Shown here one piece after another: positions 47,819 to 58,859 of a stretch of 64,000 nucleotides of DNA. The DNA is from Paralvinella palmiformis. Its lineage: Eukaryota; Annelida; Polychaeta; Terebellida; Alvinellidae. Where the stretch lies: the NCBI GenBank assembly GCA_025642065.1, contig JAODUP010000044.1, positions 979,501 to 1,043,500 on the forward strand. The letters are read 5' to 3'. The notes below the pieces were generated by a model. It made no database searches and was not told where the DNA came from. It saw nothing but the letters and a program-made list of their open reading frames with translations. Every line of letters starts with the position of its first letter. The first letter of the stretch is position 1. The translations under genes were made by a program, and so were the position numbers.

Positions 47819-48300
47819 CATGTCGCTCTATGTGGCTTTATAAGTGTGCTTCGGAATTTTAAACTGCACGCGAGAATTAACAGGTAACTAGTTCAGGTTC
47901 TTCAATGGTGATGGGATGTCACTGTAGCGTGATGATATGTCACGATGTTATGTACACGTTGTGTAGAGCGTTACAGTAGTTCAAACGTGATGTTGCAACA
48001 CCGTTCACTAATGACTGGTGTGGCATCCTCTATTAAAGCCCGTCTAAAGCGTCCAGTGTTATGGAGTCGGCAATATTCACACCTACAGACACTGTTCGAT
48101 TGTTGTTCCATGATACATAATACCTGGGCTTCTTTTCACACCGTTCGCTGATGTAATATCAATGTCAGAAACACGTCCAGGATAACATACTTCGATGTGG
48201 ATAGCCTAATCTAAGTTTTATCGCCGGTCAGTTTTAGTTTGTTTGTAAACATCCATCTCACAATGTCCGTCAGTTATCTCTGAATCAGTATCAAGTATTG
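47530..48300 (-). pseudogene. LINE 3' fragment, minus strand, split by (AT)n
   Basis: From the 5' side (48300 downward): DIVRWMFTNKLKLTGDKT, RFRRALIEDATPVIS, SPLKNLN with a stop where W is expected, LPVNSRVQFKIPKHTYKA, then the (AT)n tract at 47748-47815, then SVTPVISRDRIIT and SSAAKLWNSLSIHIRELTI at the C-terminal end near 47590. These are the post-palm blocks of a non-LTR ORF2 in order. Frames shift repeatedly. The AT array lies inside the coding part, so it arose or inserted after the copy. Confidence 0.83.
47748..47815. repeat. (AT)n microsatellite inside a LINE
   Basis: AAAT lead-in and about 58 bp of pure AT. Confidence 0.97.
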
Positions 48301-48476
48301 TGCCTTCAATGCGCCTTCCTTTGCGCAGAACTTTCCGCTCTAATCAATGCACCATAGCAGACAGTAAAGAACATCAACGTATTCGCATTTTTTCTTGCCA
48401 AAATATTCGCCTTTTGTCTAACGGCATTGATTTGGGCACAAAGTCTGGTAGCGTTAACATTGCAAGTAGAGAGGTA

Positions 48477-48533
<57 letters not shown>

Positions 48534-48851
48534 GTGAGTGAGTGAGTGAGTGAGTGAGTGAGTGAGTGAGTGAGTGAGTGAGTGAGTGAGTGAGTGAGTG
48601 AGTGAGTGAGTGAGTGAGTGAGTGAGTGAGTGAGTGAGTGAGTGAGTGAGTGAGTGAGTGAGTGAGTGAGTGAGTGAGTGAGTGAGTGAGTGAGTGAGTG
48701 AGTGAGTGAGTGAGTGAGTGAGTGAGTGAGTGAGTGGTGAGTGAGTGAGTGAGTGAGTGAGTGAGTGAGTGAGTGAGTGAGTGAGTGAGTGAGTGAGTGA
48801 GTGAGTGAGTGAGTGAGTGAGTGAGTGAGTGAGTGAGTGAGTGAGTGAGTG
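48477..48851. repeat. (ATTG)n-(GAGT)n tetranucleotide array, 375 bp
   Basis: About 13 GATT units change by a single base into about 80 almost perfect GAGT units. A single one-base loss/gain near 48735 shifts the phase. A degenerate (CAGT)n zone follows to 48935. Confidence 0.98.
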
Positions 48852-48935
48852 AATCTGTCAGTAAGTATTCAGTCAGTCAGGCAGTCAATCGTTCAGTCAA
48901 TCAGTGAGTGAGTGAGTCAGTCAGTCAGTTAATAA

Positions 48936-49888
48936 ATAAATAAGTAAATAACTAAGTAAGTAATGTATTCAACTTTCAGTTCCTTAAAACGCAAAAATAC
49001 ACAATAAAATTTTAGTATGTTGAAAGAACTGTCAAAGCCTTAGCTTGGAAATTAGAACGCCTCCCGAGCATGAAATTGAACATAAACATCAACCAAAAGT
49101 TACAATAAATGAAATTTATTATAAAACTCAGCTTCAAAGAGTCGTGACAATGTCAATAATTACTTCTGGCAATGGCAAGATAATGACGTGTCAGTTAGAG
49201 GCTTCTACGTCATTATAGTCGGTGTACTGGTTCCATTTTTTTTTATACACCGAGTTGGTTCTTTAATAATCCGGCTTTAGTTTTTATTGGTTCTCCTTAT
49301 TCTAGATGAGACCTAGATGAGATCGATGACCTTGTTACATTTGCCACTATTAAAATACACACACATACACAACACACATACACACATACACACACTGAAA
49401 AACACACACTCCTGACTCAGGAATAGAAACACTGCATCGCATCTCGAGCGGTGGCATTGGACACAGCTCGCGCGGTTGGTTTTTTTTATATAACAAGTTT
49501 ACTTGTATATAAAATTCACCTTTTTTTTTCCTAGGTCCAGTTATGGCCAGTTTGTACTATGACATTCAAGATTAGCTCTAATCTGCTTGTCATAAATAAC
49601 ATTTAAGAACTACAATAGTTAGAATAGAAAAATTAGGTCAGGTTTGAAAATGATACAAGTTCAAACAGTACGGAAGCTATGACGCGCATTACGGTCTGCT
49701 TCAGCCAGATTTTTTTAAAGAATTAAGATAAACAGTTTTAAAGTAGTCGCTTCTGACGCCTCCCGTTGTAAAAACTGATCTTTGAAGACGGTAAAAATTG
49801 GGTTATATAGTTTATATATTTTTTTGAAGAAAGATACAGCAATTGAAAAATAGCTATAAATAGGGCTGTTAGATAATTAAGCTATAGT
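48936..49888. other. No gene seen
   Basis: AT-rich; short (CA)n near 49357-49405. Confidence 0.5.
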
Positions 49889-50130
49889 GAGTTTTGGTGG
49901 CCTAGGGTTAAGCACCCGGCACTTGGTGCCAACGGTCGCAGGTTTGAACCCCCAAGAGGTCGAAACTTTTCCCGGGATTAATTTCTCGGCTCACTACATC
50001 GTGGGTGGGTGACCCGTTAAATGGCGCGCCGTCTCCACTGAATTATTTAAATAAAGGGGGATTTAAAAACCCCCCGAGGACGAAAACACTTGGGATGACC
50101 ACCCTCGGGTTTTTCCCCCATCTTTCCGCA
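49889..50130 (+). mobile_element. tRNA-derived SINE (family 3)
   Basis: Head has A box TGGCCTAGGGTTAAGCACC and B box GCAGGTTTGAACCCCC at normal tRNA spacing, with a possible anticodon-like stem between them. The body (CCCGGGATTAATTTCTCGG, CACTACATCGTGGGTGGGTG, ACCCGTTAAATGGCGCGCC) is unlike families 1 and 2. Only one copy is in the window, so the 3' end is a guess. A tRNA gene is excluded because the 3' acceptor strand is missing. Confidence 0.68.
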
Positions 50131-50261
50131 CTGCTCCCCGAACAACAAAACCATAATTAAGATAAACATTCTCACTACTGCCGTGATCTGACTTTTTTTA
50201 CACCCAAACTCCACCTTTGGGTTTTATTTTTTCTTTTTTTTAAACAAAAAAAGTGCCACTC

Positions 50262-50425
50262 TGTTTATCCCGAAGAAACGTCCGGTTTGAATTCCCCGAT
50301 TCTCTGTTGTGCCCTTTTCATAAATAAAAAACACATAAAACCCCACATATACGCACGCACATATATACACATATACACTCGCATGCACACACACTCCCCC
50401 ACAAACACACACATATACACTTACT
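50262..50425 (+). repeat. CA-tailed interspersed repeat, copy 1
   Basis: GAAACGTCCGGTTTGAATTC, GATTCTCTGTTGTGCCC, then A-rich and (CA)n-rich tail. The same order of blocks is found at 53628-53790. Confidence 0.6.
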
Positions 50426-50487
50426 AACATGTCTGTAATACGAGGTTTAAGATTCCGAGACCAGTGTTTCTTCTTTTAGAAGAAAAG

Positions 50488-50522
50488 TGGCCGTAAAACA
50501 TAAATCATCATCATCATCTTTG
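50488..50522 (+). mobile_element. SINE family 1 3' end fragment
   Basis: AGTGGCCGTAAAACATAAAT followed by (ATC)n matches the exact 3' end of family 1. Confidence 0.65.
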
Positions 50523-50851
50523 AGAAGAAGATTATTATTGTCTGATGTTAGATTGAGAGGTGATTAATATCATATCGTTTTTCACGAAGAACTTAACACT
50601 ATTTATGATCACCTTGAGCTATAAATGGATTCCTCTCTAATTAACGACCTTCCTGTATCACATACGGCAAGAGAAAAACAGATTGTTCAAATCTACATTA
50701 ATAATGAAGACAAGAAAAATTAAACTGCTGGTAAACTGCAATTTAATTAATAAATGCCCCATCATTATTAATTGTTATCAGAGATAGATAATGATATATA
50801 TTGTATTAACTAACAGGTAAAATAATCAGGTAATACTTACAAAAATCATCT

Positions 50852-50855
<4 letters not shown>

Positions 50856-50911
<56 letters not shown>
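50856..50911. repeat. (AT)n microsatellite
   Basis: Pure AT run. Confidence 0.97.
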
Positions 50912-50913
<2 letters not shown>

Positions 50914-51936
50914 TATGTTTATTGAACATAATAAAGGTTTACCATTTTATAAACTAGTACAGTGTATGTATGTATTGATGTATGTATGTAAGTTAGTGTT
51001 TTATTACACTTCAATGCTGGTCACACCTGGTACATCACACGAACAGGGGCAAGTTTACTATATTCGAATCCATACCTGGATATTTCCGATACAGTATTCC
51101 AACAACCACACTATCGTTGCGACCGAGATCCAGAACATACGACCGAAAGGCCACTCTCCGGAGACATATTCCACTGAACGCGGGTAACTTAATACGATTC
51201 GAACCCGACCTGGAACGTCACGTATGTGTTTGTATCTACCTTTGTTAATATTCACCGGTTTCCGTTTCTTGGCCTGCAATGGCTGTACAAGGTAATTTAT
51301 CAGTGGAGGTGGTGTTAACGATACAAAGGTTTTCAATGTGATTTAGGTTCGTGTTGATGTGTGTAACTGAAGCTGAGGTAGATTGGGAATTAGTTCAGAG
51401 TATGAAAATTACCTGTAGAGTTGTTAGTAGTAAAACATGATGAGGTAATACTGTTGTCATCAGTGCTACCGTCGCAAGGGAATACTATTACGGCTGATGC
51501 TGCAGTTGATGGTGATGACGATGATGATGCACAACATGGGGATGATGACAATCATCATCATAATCATCATCACCATTATCATGAAGATGATTGTGATGAT
51601 TATCATAATAGCATCGTTAAAAGTGCCACAATTTAACCTAATAATAAGGTGTACAGGATGTACCAAAACAAGGCTCAAATTTGAAGTCATTTACGAAGTC
51701 GGCTACAAATCCCTTACAACTACCATCAACGCCATCTTGTTGTCTTTGTGTGGATCATCATCATCATCAGCCGCATCATCATCGTGATGTTCTGGGAATG
51801 TTTAGGGATTGCCGTCACTCCACATATTTCATGCCTTGCGTATTGCCATATGTCCTTACCTGTAGCCAGCATCTCAGCTGAACAGTGACATATATAAAGG
51901 GCTTTATTGTCTTTTATGGCGAACAGTCACAATCAG

Positions 51937-51938
<2 letters not shown>
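50912..51938. other. No gene clearly seen
   Basis: A minus-strand mini-exon AKKRKPVNINK (about 51273-51240) lies between CATTGCAG and AAAG|GTAGAT but is too short to support. GAT/CAT-rich simple DNA occupies 51510-51610. Confidence 0.35.
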
Positions 51939-52032
<94 letters not shown>

Positions 52033-52058
52033 CGTACGTGCGTGCGTGCGTGCGTGCT

Positions 52059-52091
<33 letters not shown>

Positions 52092-52110
52092 GTGTGTGTA
52101 TGTGTGTGTG
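51939..52110. repeat. Compound (CT)n(GT)n(GC)(AT)n microsatellite
   Basis: Successive dinucleotide blocks; all long frames crossing it are artefacts. Confidence 0.97.
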
Positions 52111-52274
52111 TGTCTCAGTGTGTGAAACATCTATGTCTATTGAGGTGTTATATATTGGATAACGAAAGAAATGCCGTATTCTGACTTGGCAGTCTTCATT
52201 GTCACAGACAGATCCGTGGTCAGGCGAAGTTATGGGTAGAATAACAGGTGATAGATAAGGGAACAAATGCCGTA

Positions 52275-52314
52275 TTCTCTCTCTCTCTCTCGCTCTCTCT
52301 CTCCACCTCTCTCT

Positions 52315-52374
<60 letters not shown>
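52275..52374. repeat. (CT)n(AT)n microsatellite
   Basis: CT block then AT block. Confidence 0.97.
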
Positions 52375-52378
<4 letters not shown>

Positions 52379-53402
52379 TGCATTCTCCCCACCCCGTCAA
52401 GCTCCTCCAACTCCCTCCACCCGCCACCCCCCGCTATCACTGTTGAAGGAGACTAATGCCACGACAAGCCACGACATTTAGCCATCATGGTCTACGCCAC
52501 GAACGTTTCACGCCATAAGCCAATGGCATGTCCGTTATTGAAATGGCAAGGACATGGATTAGGAATATATACGAGATTAATTGACATCATTTCCCACCCC
52601 ACCGCAACAACCCCACCCACAGACACACACATAGAGATCAAGAAGCCTGCAATTCTGAAACGAATGCAGATGAAAAACAAATAAGGATCTTTGTTGTTGA
52701 AAGGTTACAAAACAGAAAGCGACCATAAGCACCGCTGTGCGGCTTCTACGGCGACATCAGTATAGGTAATTGGAACCGGAGGCTGATTGACACACCTGAC
52801 TTGGATCACTTGTCAGGTGTAAAGGGTTTTCCTCTACAGGGAGGGGGGGGGGGAAGAGTGGCAGCCTTCGTTGTTTGGATGAAGGGAAGAGCGTCACAAT
52901 GTGACATTCGTCATTTTATAAAGATGAAAAGACGATTGAAATTAATGCTAGTTGGCGGCGGAGGGGGGGGGGGCGACTGTGAGACGTAGCCGACTGGGTT
53001 GTTGGGTCGATAGAATGTGCCGCGAAACATGGCTGATGAGCAAGACCGAAAACCCTCAACCAAAAATTGTCATAAATTGTCGCCTTTTTAAGGCTGACAG
53101 CTTGTCTCAATAAATACCTGGATGTAATCCGTCAACGCGGACAAAAGGCCGGCTTTTAGAGACCTTCGTTAGAGAATACTGCCTCGAAATGGTTTCGGAG
53201 AAATCGACGCCGGGTTGACAAAACAACTACTTACCCATGCAGAAACACGCACACGCGCTTACGGCTAGACGTTTAGATCTTGATGTGGATATATTCCAAA
53301 CGGCTTGGCTTTAAGGAACGCGCAGTCTTTCCCAATAATTCGTTTCTTCGTGCGTTCAGAAGCGTACCGCTGTGTGCACGCAATATGCTCTTTCTCTCAC
53401 CC
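52375..53402. other. No gene seen
   Basis: Two poly-G tracts (about 52840-52855 and 52960-52972). No splice-bounded exon found. Confidence 0.45.
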
Positions 53403-53432
53403 TCTATCTATCTATCTATCTATCTATCTATA
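53403..53432. repeat. (CTAT)n microsatellite
   Basis: Seven tetranucleotide units. Confidence 0.93.
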
Positions 53433-53469
53433 TATCTATCCATCTGTATATCTGCAATAGTGCATGTCG

Positions 53470-53580
53470 TAACTGTCCAGATGTTGTAATCATGATTTAT
53501 GATTTTCTGTGCTAGTGCCTTTTCACACGTACCTAAGCGCGCGCGCACACACGCACAGCACACACGCACACACACACACA
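53470..53580 (+). repeat. CA-tailed interspersed repeat, copy 2
   Basis: TGTCCAGATGTTGTAATCAT, GATTTTCTGTGCTAGTGCC and a (CA)n tail; blocks match copies 1 and 3. Confidence 0.62.
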
Positions 53581-53627
53581 GGGACTGGTGAGACATTACA
53601 CATGTCTCAGCAAGAAAAGTTGCCAAT

Positions 53628-53817
53628 CTGGATTCAGTCCCCTGAAGAAACGTCCAGAGTTTGAATTCATGGTTCGAGATTCTCTGTGCCTGTGCCTTAT
53701 TATACACAGCTAAAACACAAACACACACACACACAACACACACACACACACACAAACAACACACACATACATACACACACACACACACACACTATATATA
53801 TATATATATATATATAT
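53628..53817 (+). repeat. CA-tailed interspersed repeat, copy 3, with (CA)n(AT)n
   Basis: GAAACGTCCAGAGTTTGAAT, TTCGAGATTCTCTGTGCC, TGTGCCTTATTATACACAGC, then (CA)n and (AT)n to 53817. Copies 2 and 3 form a direct pair about 155 bp apart. Confidence 0.68.
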
Positions 53818-54023
53818 GAACGCCTTTAAACCTAAATAAACACCCTAGGTGCACTCTCACCCACCCACCCCACACACGTCTGAAAATAACTTTTTTTCCC
53901 AGCGTGGATAAGATAGCACCACTCGGAAAGTGATAACACTGTCTCATCGAAGAGACATATGTATTTGCTTTGGAATGACTATAAAAAGTTGCATATTATC
54001 TCATGATGTTCTGAATGAAAACT

Positions 54024-54057
<34 letters not shown>

Positions 54058-54559
54058 AGCTAATTAATTTCGTCTGTCTGGAAGCTTTACAGACATTTTG
54101 GTTCGGAAATATTTCAAGCATTGTCGCCGCGTGCCGTTCCGTTCGAAATAATTCGACGGTAACTATGGCAACAAGGTAAATAATTGTAGGTGAGTCAGTG
54201 CTTTATGACGTGAAATCAATAAGAAATAAAGAATATATTGTACAATAAAGGAAATGATATACGTGTTTGTCGGGGTGTCGAGTATGATGTGTGAAGTCAA
54301 TCTGGAAATAGTTTGGCGTTCCCTTGTGAGAGACTGTGGTTATGCGCGTGTATATATAACATGTGTTGGCGTTGACATGATAAGTTTGGGCGTGTGCGTA
54401 TGCGCGCGCGTGTGTGTGTGTCTGTGTGTGTGAGTGTGTGTGTGTTGCTATAATAGAGGTTTTGACGTTTAATAAATAGAGCATTTAATAGACAATGAAG
54501 GTCACGTAGTACAAGGTCATCAAGGTTAATATAGTTAAGACAGTACTAAAATTTAGATA
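53818..54559. other. No gene seen
   Basis: (AG)n at 54026-54056 and (GT)n near 54408-54444. No exon supported. Confidence 0.5.
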
Positions 54560-55232
54560 TAGAATTCTACTATTTTTGACGATATAATAATAATAATAAT
54601 ACTTCTACTACTACTACTACTACTAATAATAATAATAATAATAACGGTGGTGGTATAAATAGTGGTGGTAGTGATGGTGGTGGTTGTGGCGGCTGTGACT
54701 GTGGTGGTGGTTGTAGAGATGGTATTAATGGTAGTGATGGTGGTGGTGGTATTGATGATGGGTTTAGAAATGGTCATATTGGTGGTGATGGTGGTGGTAT
54801 TAGTGGTGATGGTAGTGGTGGTGGTAATAGTAGAAATGGGGGTATTTTGTTGATGGTGGCGGCGGTAGTTATGGTGGTGGTGGTAGACGTCGTGGTATTG
54901 ACGGTGATGGTACTGGTGATGGTATTGGTGGTGGCGTTCGAAATAGTGGTATTGGTGGTGACGTCGGTGATGGTGGTGGTATCGACGGTGGTGGTATAGG
55001 TGGTGATATTCATGATGGTGAAGGTAGTGGTGGCGGCGGTGGTTCTGGCGGTAGTGGTAAACGTGGTGGCGTTGTCGGTGATGGTGCTGGTGGTGGTATT
55101 GACGATGGTATTTGTGGTGATGGCGCAATTAATGGTGGTGGTAGAAGTGTTGCTACTGCTGTCGATGTTGTTTGTGGTGGTATTGATGGTGGTGGTAGGA
55201 CTGATGGTATTAATGCTGCTGATGCTGATTCT
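54560..55232. repeat. GGT/GAT-rich cryptically simple DNA
   Basis: About 670 bp almost without C on the plus strand, built from GGT, GAT, GTA and AAT triplets. It starts with (ATA)n/(CTA)n and drifts. The long open frames on both strands (Val-rich on plus, His/Thr-rich on minus) follow from the missing stop triplets and not from coding. Confidence 0.9.
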
Positions 55233-55631
55233 GCACCATGATCTAGAGTATCAGGTATCATCAACGTCCATTACTTGCCCATATAAAGCCGACTCTGTAT
55301 TATATTATTTAGGAAAGCGTGTTATTTTAAATATACAAAATAAATATCTACCAAACAATACTCACATTACTAGGTGTCATTACCATGTCTCAGATATCAC
55401 AGCCATTAGCAATTACTTGTAAATACAATATTATTCTATCTCTAATTCTCTGCTATCTATCCATTATTTATTTCTTCCTGTATGTCTATATCTATGTACG
55501 TTTTCTACCTGTCTAATCTATATCATCGGTATCCGCCTCAAAGATTGGTTCGCTAGTCACGTAACATAACAATAATCTCAGTGTTATGTCTTGTAATTAA
55601 GGCTCGAGATCACAAAAACAAATGGCATCTT
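55233..55631. other. No gene seen
   Basis: AT-rich. Confidence 0.5.
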
Positions 55632-55761
55632 CCTCTCTCATCTCTCTCTCTCTCTCTCCTTCTCTCTCTCTCTCTCTTTCTCCCCCCTCTCTCTCTCCTC
55701 TCTATCTCTTCCCCCTCTTTCTCCTTCTCTTTCTCCCTATCTCTTTTTTTCTCTCTCTCTA

Positions 55762-55800
<39 letters not shown>

Positions 55801-55818
55801 TTCTTTCTCTCTCTCTGT
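55632..55818. repeat. (CT)n-rich pyrimidine tract
   Basis: About 187 bp of nearly pure pyrimidine on the plus strand; mirror-symmetric parts could form triplex DNA. Confidence 0.95.
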
Positions 55819-57420
55819 CGTGTTTTTTCCTAATCAGCGTCTAGCTGAATCAACTGCCCTATCAACAAGCTAATGTCTACCTGAAGGTCATCACCTGATT
55901 AACGGATACCTGGATGACACTCCTAGTTGAGCATCTGCATGGATCCTATGACGTAATCAGGACCTGCCGTTAAATAGCCATCCAATAAAAATTGGCTACA
56001 ACTAAATGAACCAAACGTTGGCAGCTTTAAAAAAACACGACGAAAATAGAAATATGTGAGAAGAAAATATGAACATGGAAAAATAGGGAAAAACTTAAAC
56101 AATTAATATAACTTTTCTGGATGTTTTTAACCTTAACGTGAGTGGTATTTAATGCAATTAATAGAATGTTGCTTCTTTTTTTTAAATATTTTGTCCTGGC
56201 GGAGAAAGCGTAATAAAGCTTTTAAACTTCATTTAAATTTTTAATAAAACTTTAAACCACTGACCTAATCATTGTTTTACCTGACAACGCACACTGACAT
56301 GAGTAATGGTGTTGTTTGACAACGATCAAATTATTAACTTTGATCATCATTAAACCAAAAGATTTAACATTATATATCTGACTTCTCGGTCTGATTAATA
56401 TCTTAACACGTATCTATGTAAATATATAATACTAGTTATAGTCCCACGGGTTATTAGCTAATGTCAGCAATGCTGTCCTTAACATGCTGATCAAATACTT
56501 AATCATAGCTAACAACAGGTGATAAAGATGAAGTATTCAAATTATTCAAATGTGTTTTGTTTGGCGATTACGTTACATGTTCTAGGTAAATACAGGTAAT
56601 TTGGAGGCGTCGTTCCTAATTAGCTGGACAGGAGTCTTAAGGTTCGACTTGATAGATTTCGGGAAATCGGCACGACAGCGTTGGAAGATGGTGTTTGATG
56701 TTTATGTATCATTGGGTGAGCTAAGAATGTCAAAGGCACCACTTTTGTGACTAATCCCAACAGAAATAGTAAAACGAAAACCGAACACGATATATTATTT
56801 AAATAATTTAAGGAATGAGGTTACTTCAATATTGACCAGAAGTTTGGTGTATATTTATATGATAACTCCAATAGTAATTGTTGTGTATTTTTTAGACTTG
56901 ACATATACACAAAATCCTTTTGTTCAATTATTTCCATTTCGTCTTCTGGTTTAAACGTTTCCTCTGTACCACTCCTCTCCCCCCCCTCCCCAAGGAAGAT
57001 ATTCCGGAAATAAATATTATATTTCCAAAGATCTACCAAGATCCGGTGAGTGATAAGTTACCAGATCCCGATTTCGAGAGCCAATCGAAACTAAACTCTT
57101 TTCCTAGTCGTACGTTTAGTTTCGACAAATCTTAGCAGTGCTTTAATAGAATAAAAAAGATATAACATTAATATAAATGGACATTGATTCCAGAGATTGG
57201 TCCGAAACATTTGATGTTCCAGACAGATGTAGTCCCTCGGCTGGAGTTTATCGCTTGGTCGTACCTTAGATCAGCAAGTTCGCTACCAGATAGCACTGAC
57301 TCACTAGCTCTGTCTTGATAAAAAAAGGGACCATCCAGATTATTGTAGGCTCTTTATGGTGTCAACAAAATCAAGAGATTTAGGTAATATCTGCACAAGG
57401 AATCCAATCATGATTGTAGA
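55819..57420. other. No gene seen
   Basis: AT-rich, unique-looking. Frames at 56920-57135 (plus) and 57039-56821 (minus) lack splice support. Confidence 0.45.
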
Positions 57421-57440
57421 TATTCTTTTCTATCTCTTTT

Positions 57441-57484
57441 TCTCTTCTCTCTCTCTCTCTCTCTTCTACACACACACACACACA

Positions 57485-57551
<67 letters not shown>
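57441..57551. repeat. (CT)n(CA)n(AT)n microsatellite
   Basis: Three blocks in succession; AT part 57488-57551. Confidence 0.97.
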
Positions 57552-57556
<5 letters not shown>

Positions 57557-57706
57557 TCCATGCGTTATAGATTCTTTGGGATATTAAGCAGCTGTTTGTT
57601 GGCGTCATCCTCCTCGATGATGATGATGATGATCATCATCATCTACCTGTCAGTTCAATCACCTCCGTACACGATCTTTCGATCTATTATTACCTGGTGG
57701 TCTTAC

Positions 57707-57733
57707 CTGAATGGGGACATCTGACCGTGACAT
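57707..57733 (-). CDS. Candidate minus-strand coding exon (short form), unknown product
   Basis: ATG at 57733 encodes MSRSDVPIQ and ends in a full-consensus donor CAG|GTAAGA (57706) in phase 0. The frame is open upstream to 57907, so the exon may be longer. Like the candidate at 37575 it would join in frame to the acceptor at 22165. CpG-rich DNA with paired E-boxes lies upstream. Nine codons give weak support. Confidence 0.28.
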
Positions 57734-57739
57734 CGACAA

Positions 57740-58050
57740 AAATCCAAAAATCCTAAGCAACCGGCGCTGGGTCACGTGACTAAAATACCACGACGTCACG
57801 TGATCTAAAATAAACGGATAGGTGGCTTCCCCGTTACCACGACAACCCGGTATAGAGAGCGACTTCGATCTGGGTGGGGAATGGGTGTTGGTGGAAAAGC
57901 AAAGCACGGCACCCCCCGGGGGGTGCTGCCGTTGGCGATACCTCCAGGTAGGTCACACAATCTGCCCGAATCGAACATGTACAAAAGGGATTTTGTAGGG
58001 CTATGAATAGCATATAGGTCACATCTGATGGCAAGTCTTTGTCTTGACCA
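57740..58050. promoter_or_regulatory. GC-rich segment with paired CACGTG E-boxes
   Basis: Two CACGTG cores in palindromic context, GTCACGTGAC at 57771-57780 and GTCACGTGAT at 57795-57804, 24 bp apart. This is the recognition sequence of bHLH-zip factors such as USF, MITF/TFE and Max. They lie between the candidate minus exon at 57733 and the candidate plus exon at 57881, so a bidirectional promoter is possible. Confidence 0.38.
57881..57947 (+). CDS. Candidate plus-strand first coding exon, unknown product
   Basis: ATG at 57881 in good context (GGGGAATGGG) encodes MGVGGKAKHG and, after a Thr-Pro-Arg-Gly segment, VLPLAIPP, ending in CTCCAG|GTAGGT (57948) in phase 1. It contains the perfect 18-bp palindrome at 57909-57926. 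No family recognised. Support is composition, start context and donor only. Confidence 0.28.
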
Positions 58051-58066
58051 TGTCAACCAGAGTTTA

Positions 58067-58069
<3 letters not shown>

Positions 58070-58131
<62 letters not shown>
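58070..58131. repeat. (AT)n microsatellite
   Basis: Pure AT run. Confidence 0.98.
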
Positions 58132-58134
<3 letters not shown>

Positions 58135-58588
58135 TTGCTACGTGTAATGAAATTAAAGGATACATACTCTGGTTACATGTAGGTAAATGTTTGATGTATG
58201 ATAAACTGTATATCTGAGAACCCTCTAAGTGAATAATGAAGGTCGGAATGGCAACAAGTCGCCCAATAATACATTAATGGTAAATGTTACTCCGATGTTG
58301 AAATATTACTCAGACTGTAATGTTTTATCAATCTGACATTTTCTGTGTTTTGTTAGATACCTTGATGTGTCAGATATTCTATTTTAAAGTGCTAGTCTGA
58401 TATGTGCGATATGTCTGAGCGATTTATATTAAAGTGACACGTGATATGTATCGGTGAGAAACGTGACAACGGCAGGTTATGGGCCTTCGTGAATGAAACG
58501 TGTCAGACTAATAAGTGTCATATCTTACTGGAAAACATGAAACTTATATGTGACTTGTCAGGATGGAACATATAAACCTCACATATGA

Positions 58589-58774
58589 TGATGATGATGA
58601 TTGATGTTTTACGGCCACTTCTGGGCACACGGTAGGCTAAATGGGCCGAATGACCTCCAAAGGTAATGAAACGAAGTCAAAGATGAAACACCCTTTAAAT
58701 ATACCCACCCCGAGATTCGAACACGGGTGGTAATGATATGTGGTCCAACACGATATGGTTAGACCACGGAGGCG
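58589..58774 (-). mobile_element. tRNA-derived SINE (family 1), full length with 9-bp TSD
   Basis: Reference copy. On the minus strand it starts GCGCCTCCGTGGTCTAACC (A box), then GTTGGACCACATATC, B box GTGTTCGAATCTCGG, GGGTATATTTAAAGGGTG, TTTCATCTTTGACTTCG, TTTGGAGGTCATTCGGCCC, TAGCCTACCGTG, and the 3' end AAGTGGCCGTAAAACATC with an (ATC)n tail. The direct repeat CACATATGA flanks it (58580-58588 and 58775-58783), a target-site duplication typical of LINE-driven retroposition. About 186 bp long. Confidence 0.92.
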
Positions 58775-58859
58775 CACATATGACATTTCTCGTTGGAAAA
58801 GGTTAATAAGCCATGTGACACTTTTCATTCGATAACGTGATCTCTAGCATGTAAGTTAA

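Noticed and set aside
48477..48900. Direct repeats considered as a CRISPR array
   Set aside because: No spacers; it is a plain tetranucleotide array in an animal genome.
51904..52440. Long minus-strand open frame with His/Thr/Arg-Glu and Tyr-Ile runs
   Set aside because: It is made of (CT), (GT) and (AT) arrays read in frame; no splice or start support.
54553..55422. Long open frames on both strands (His/Tyr-rich, Val-rich)
   Set aside because: They arise from triplet-biased GGT/GAT DNA lacking stop codons; composition explains them.
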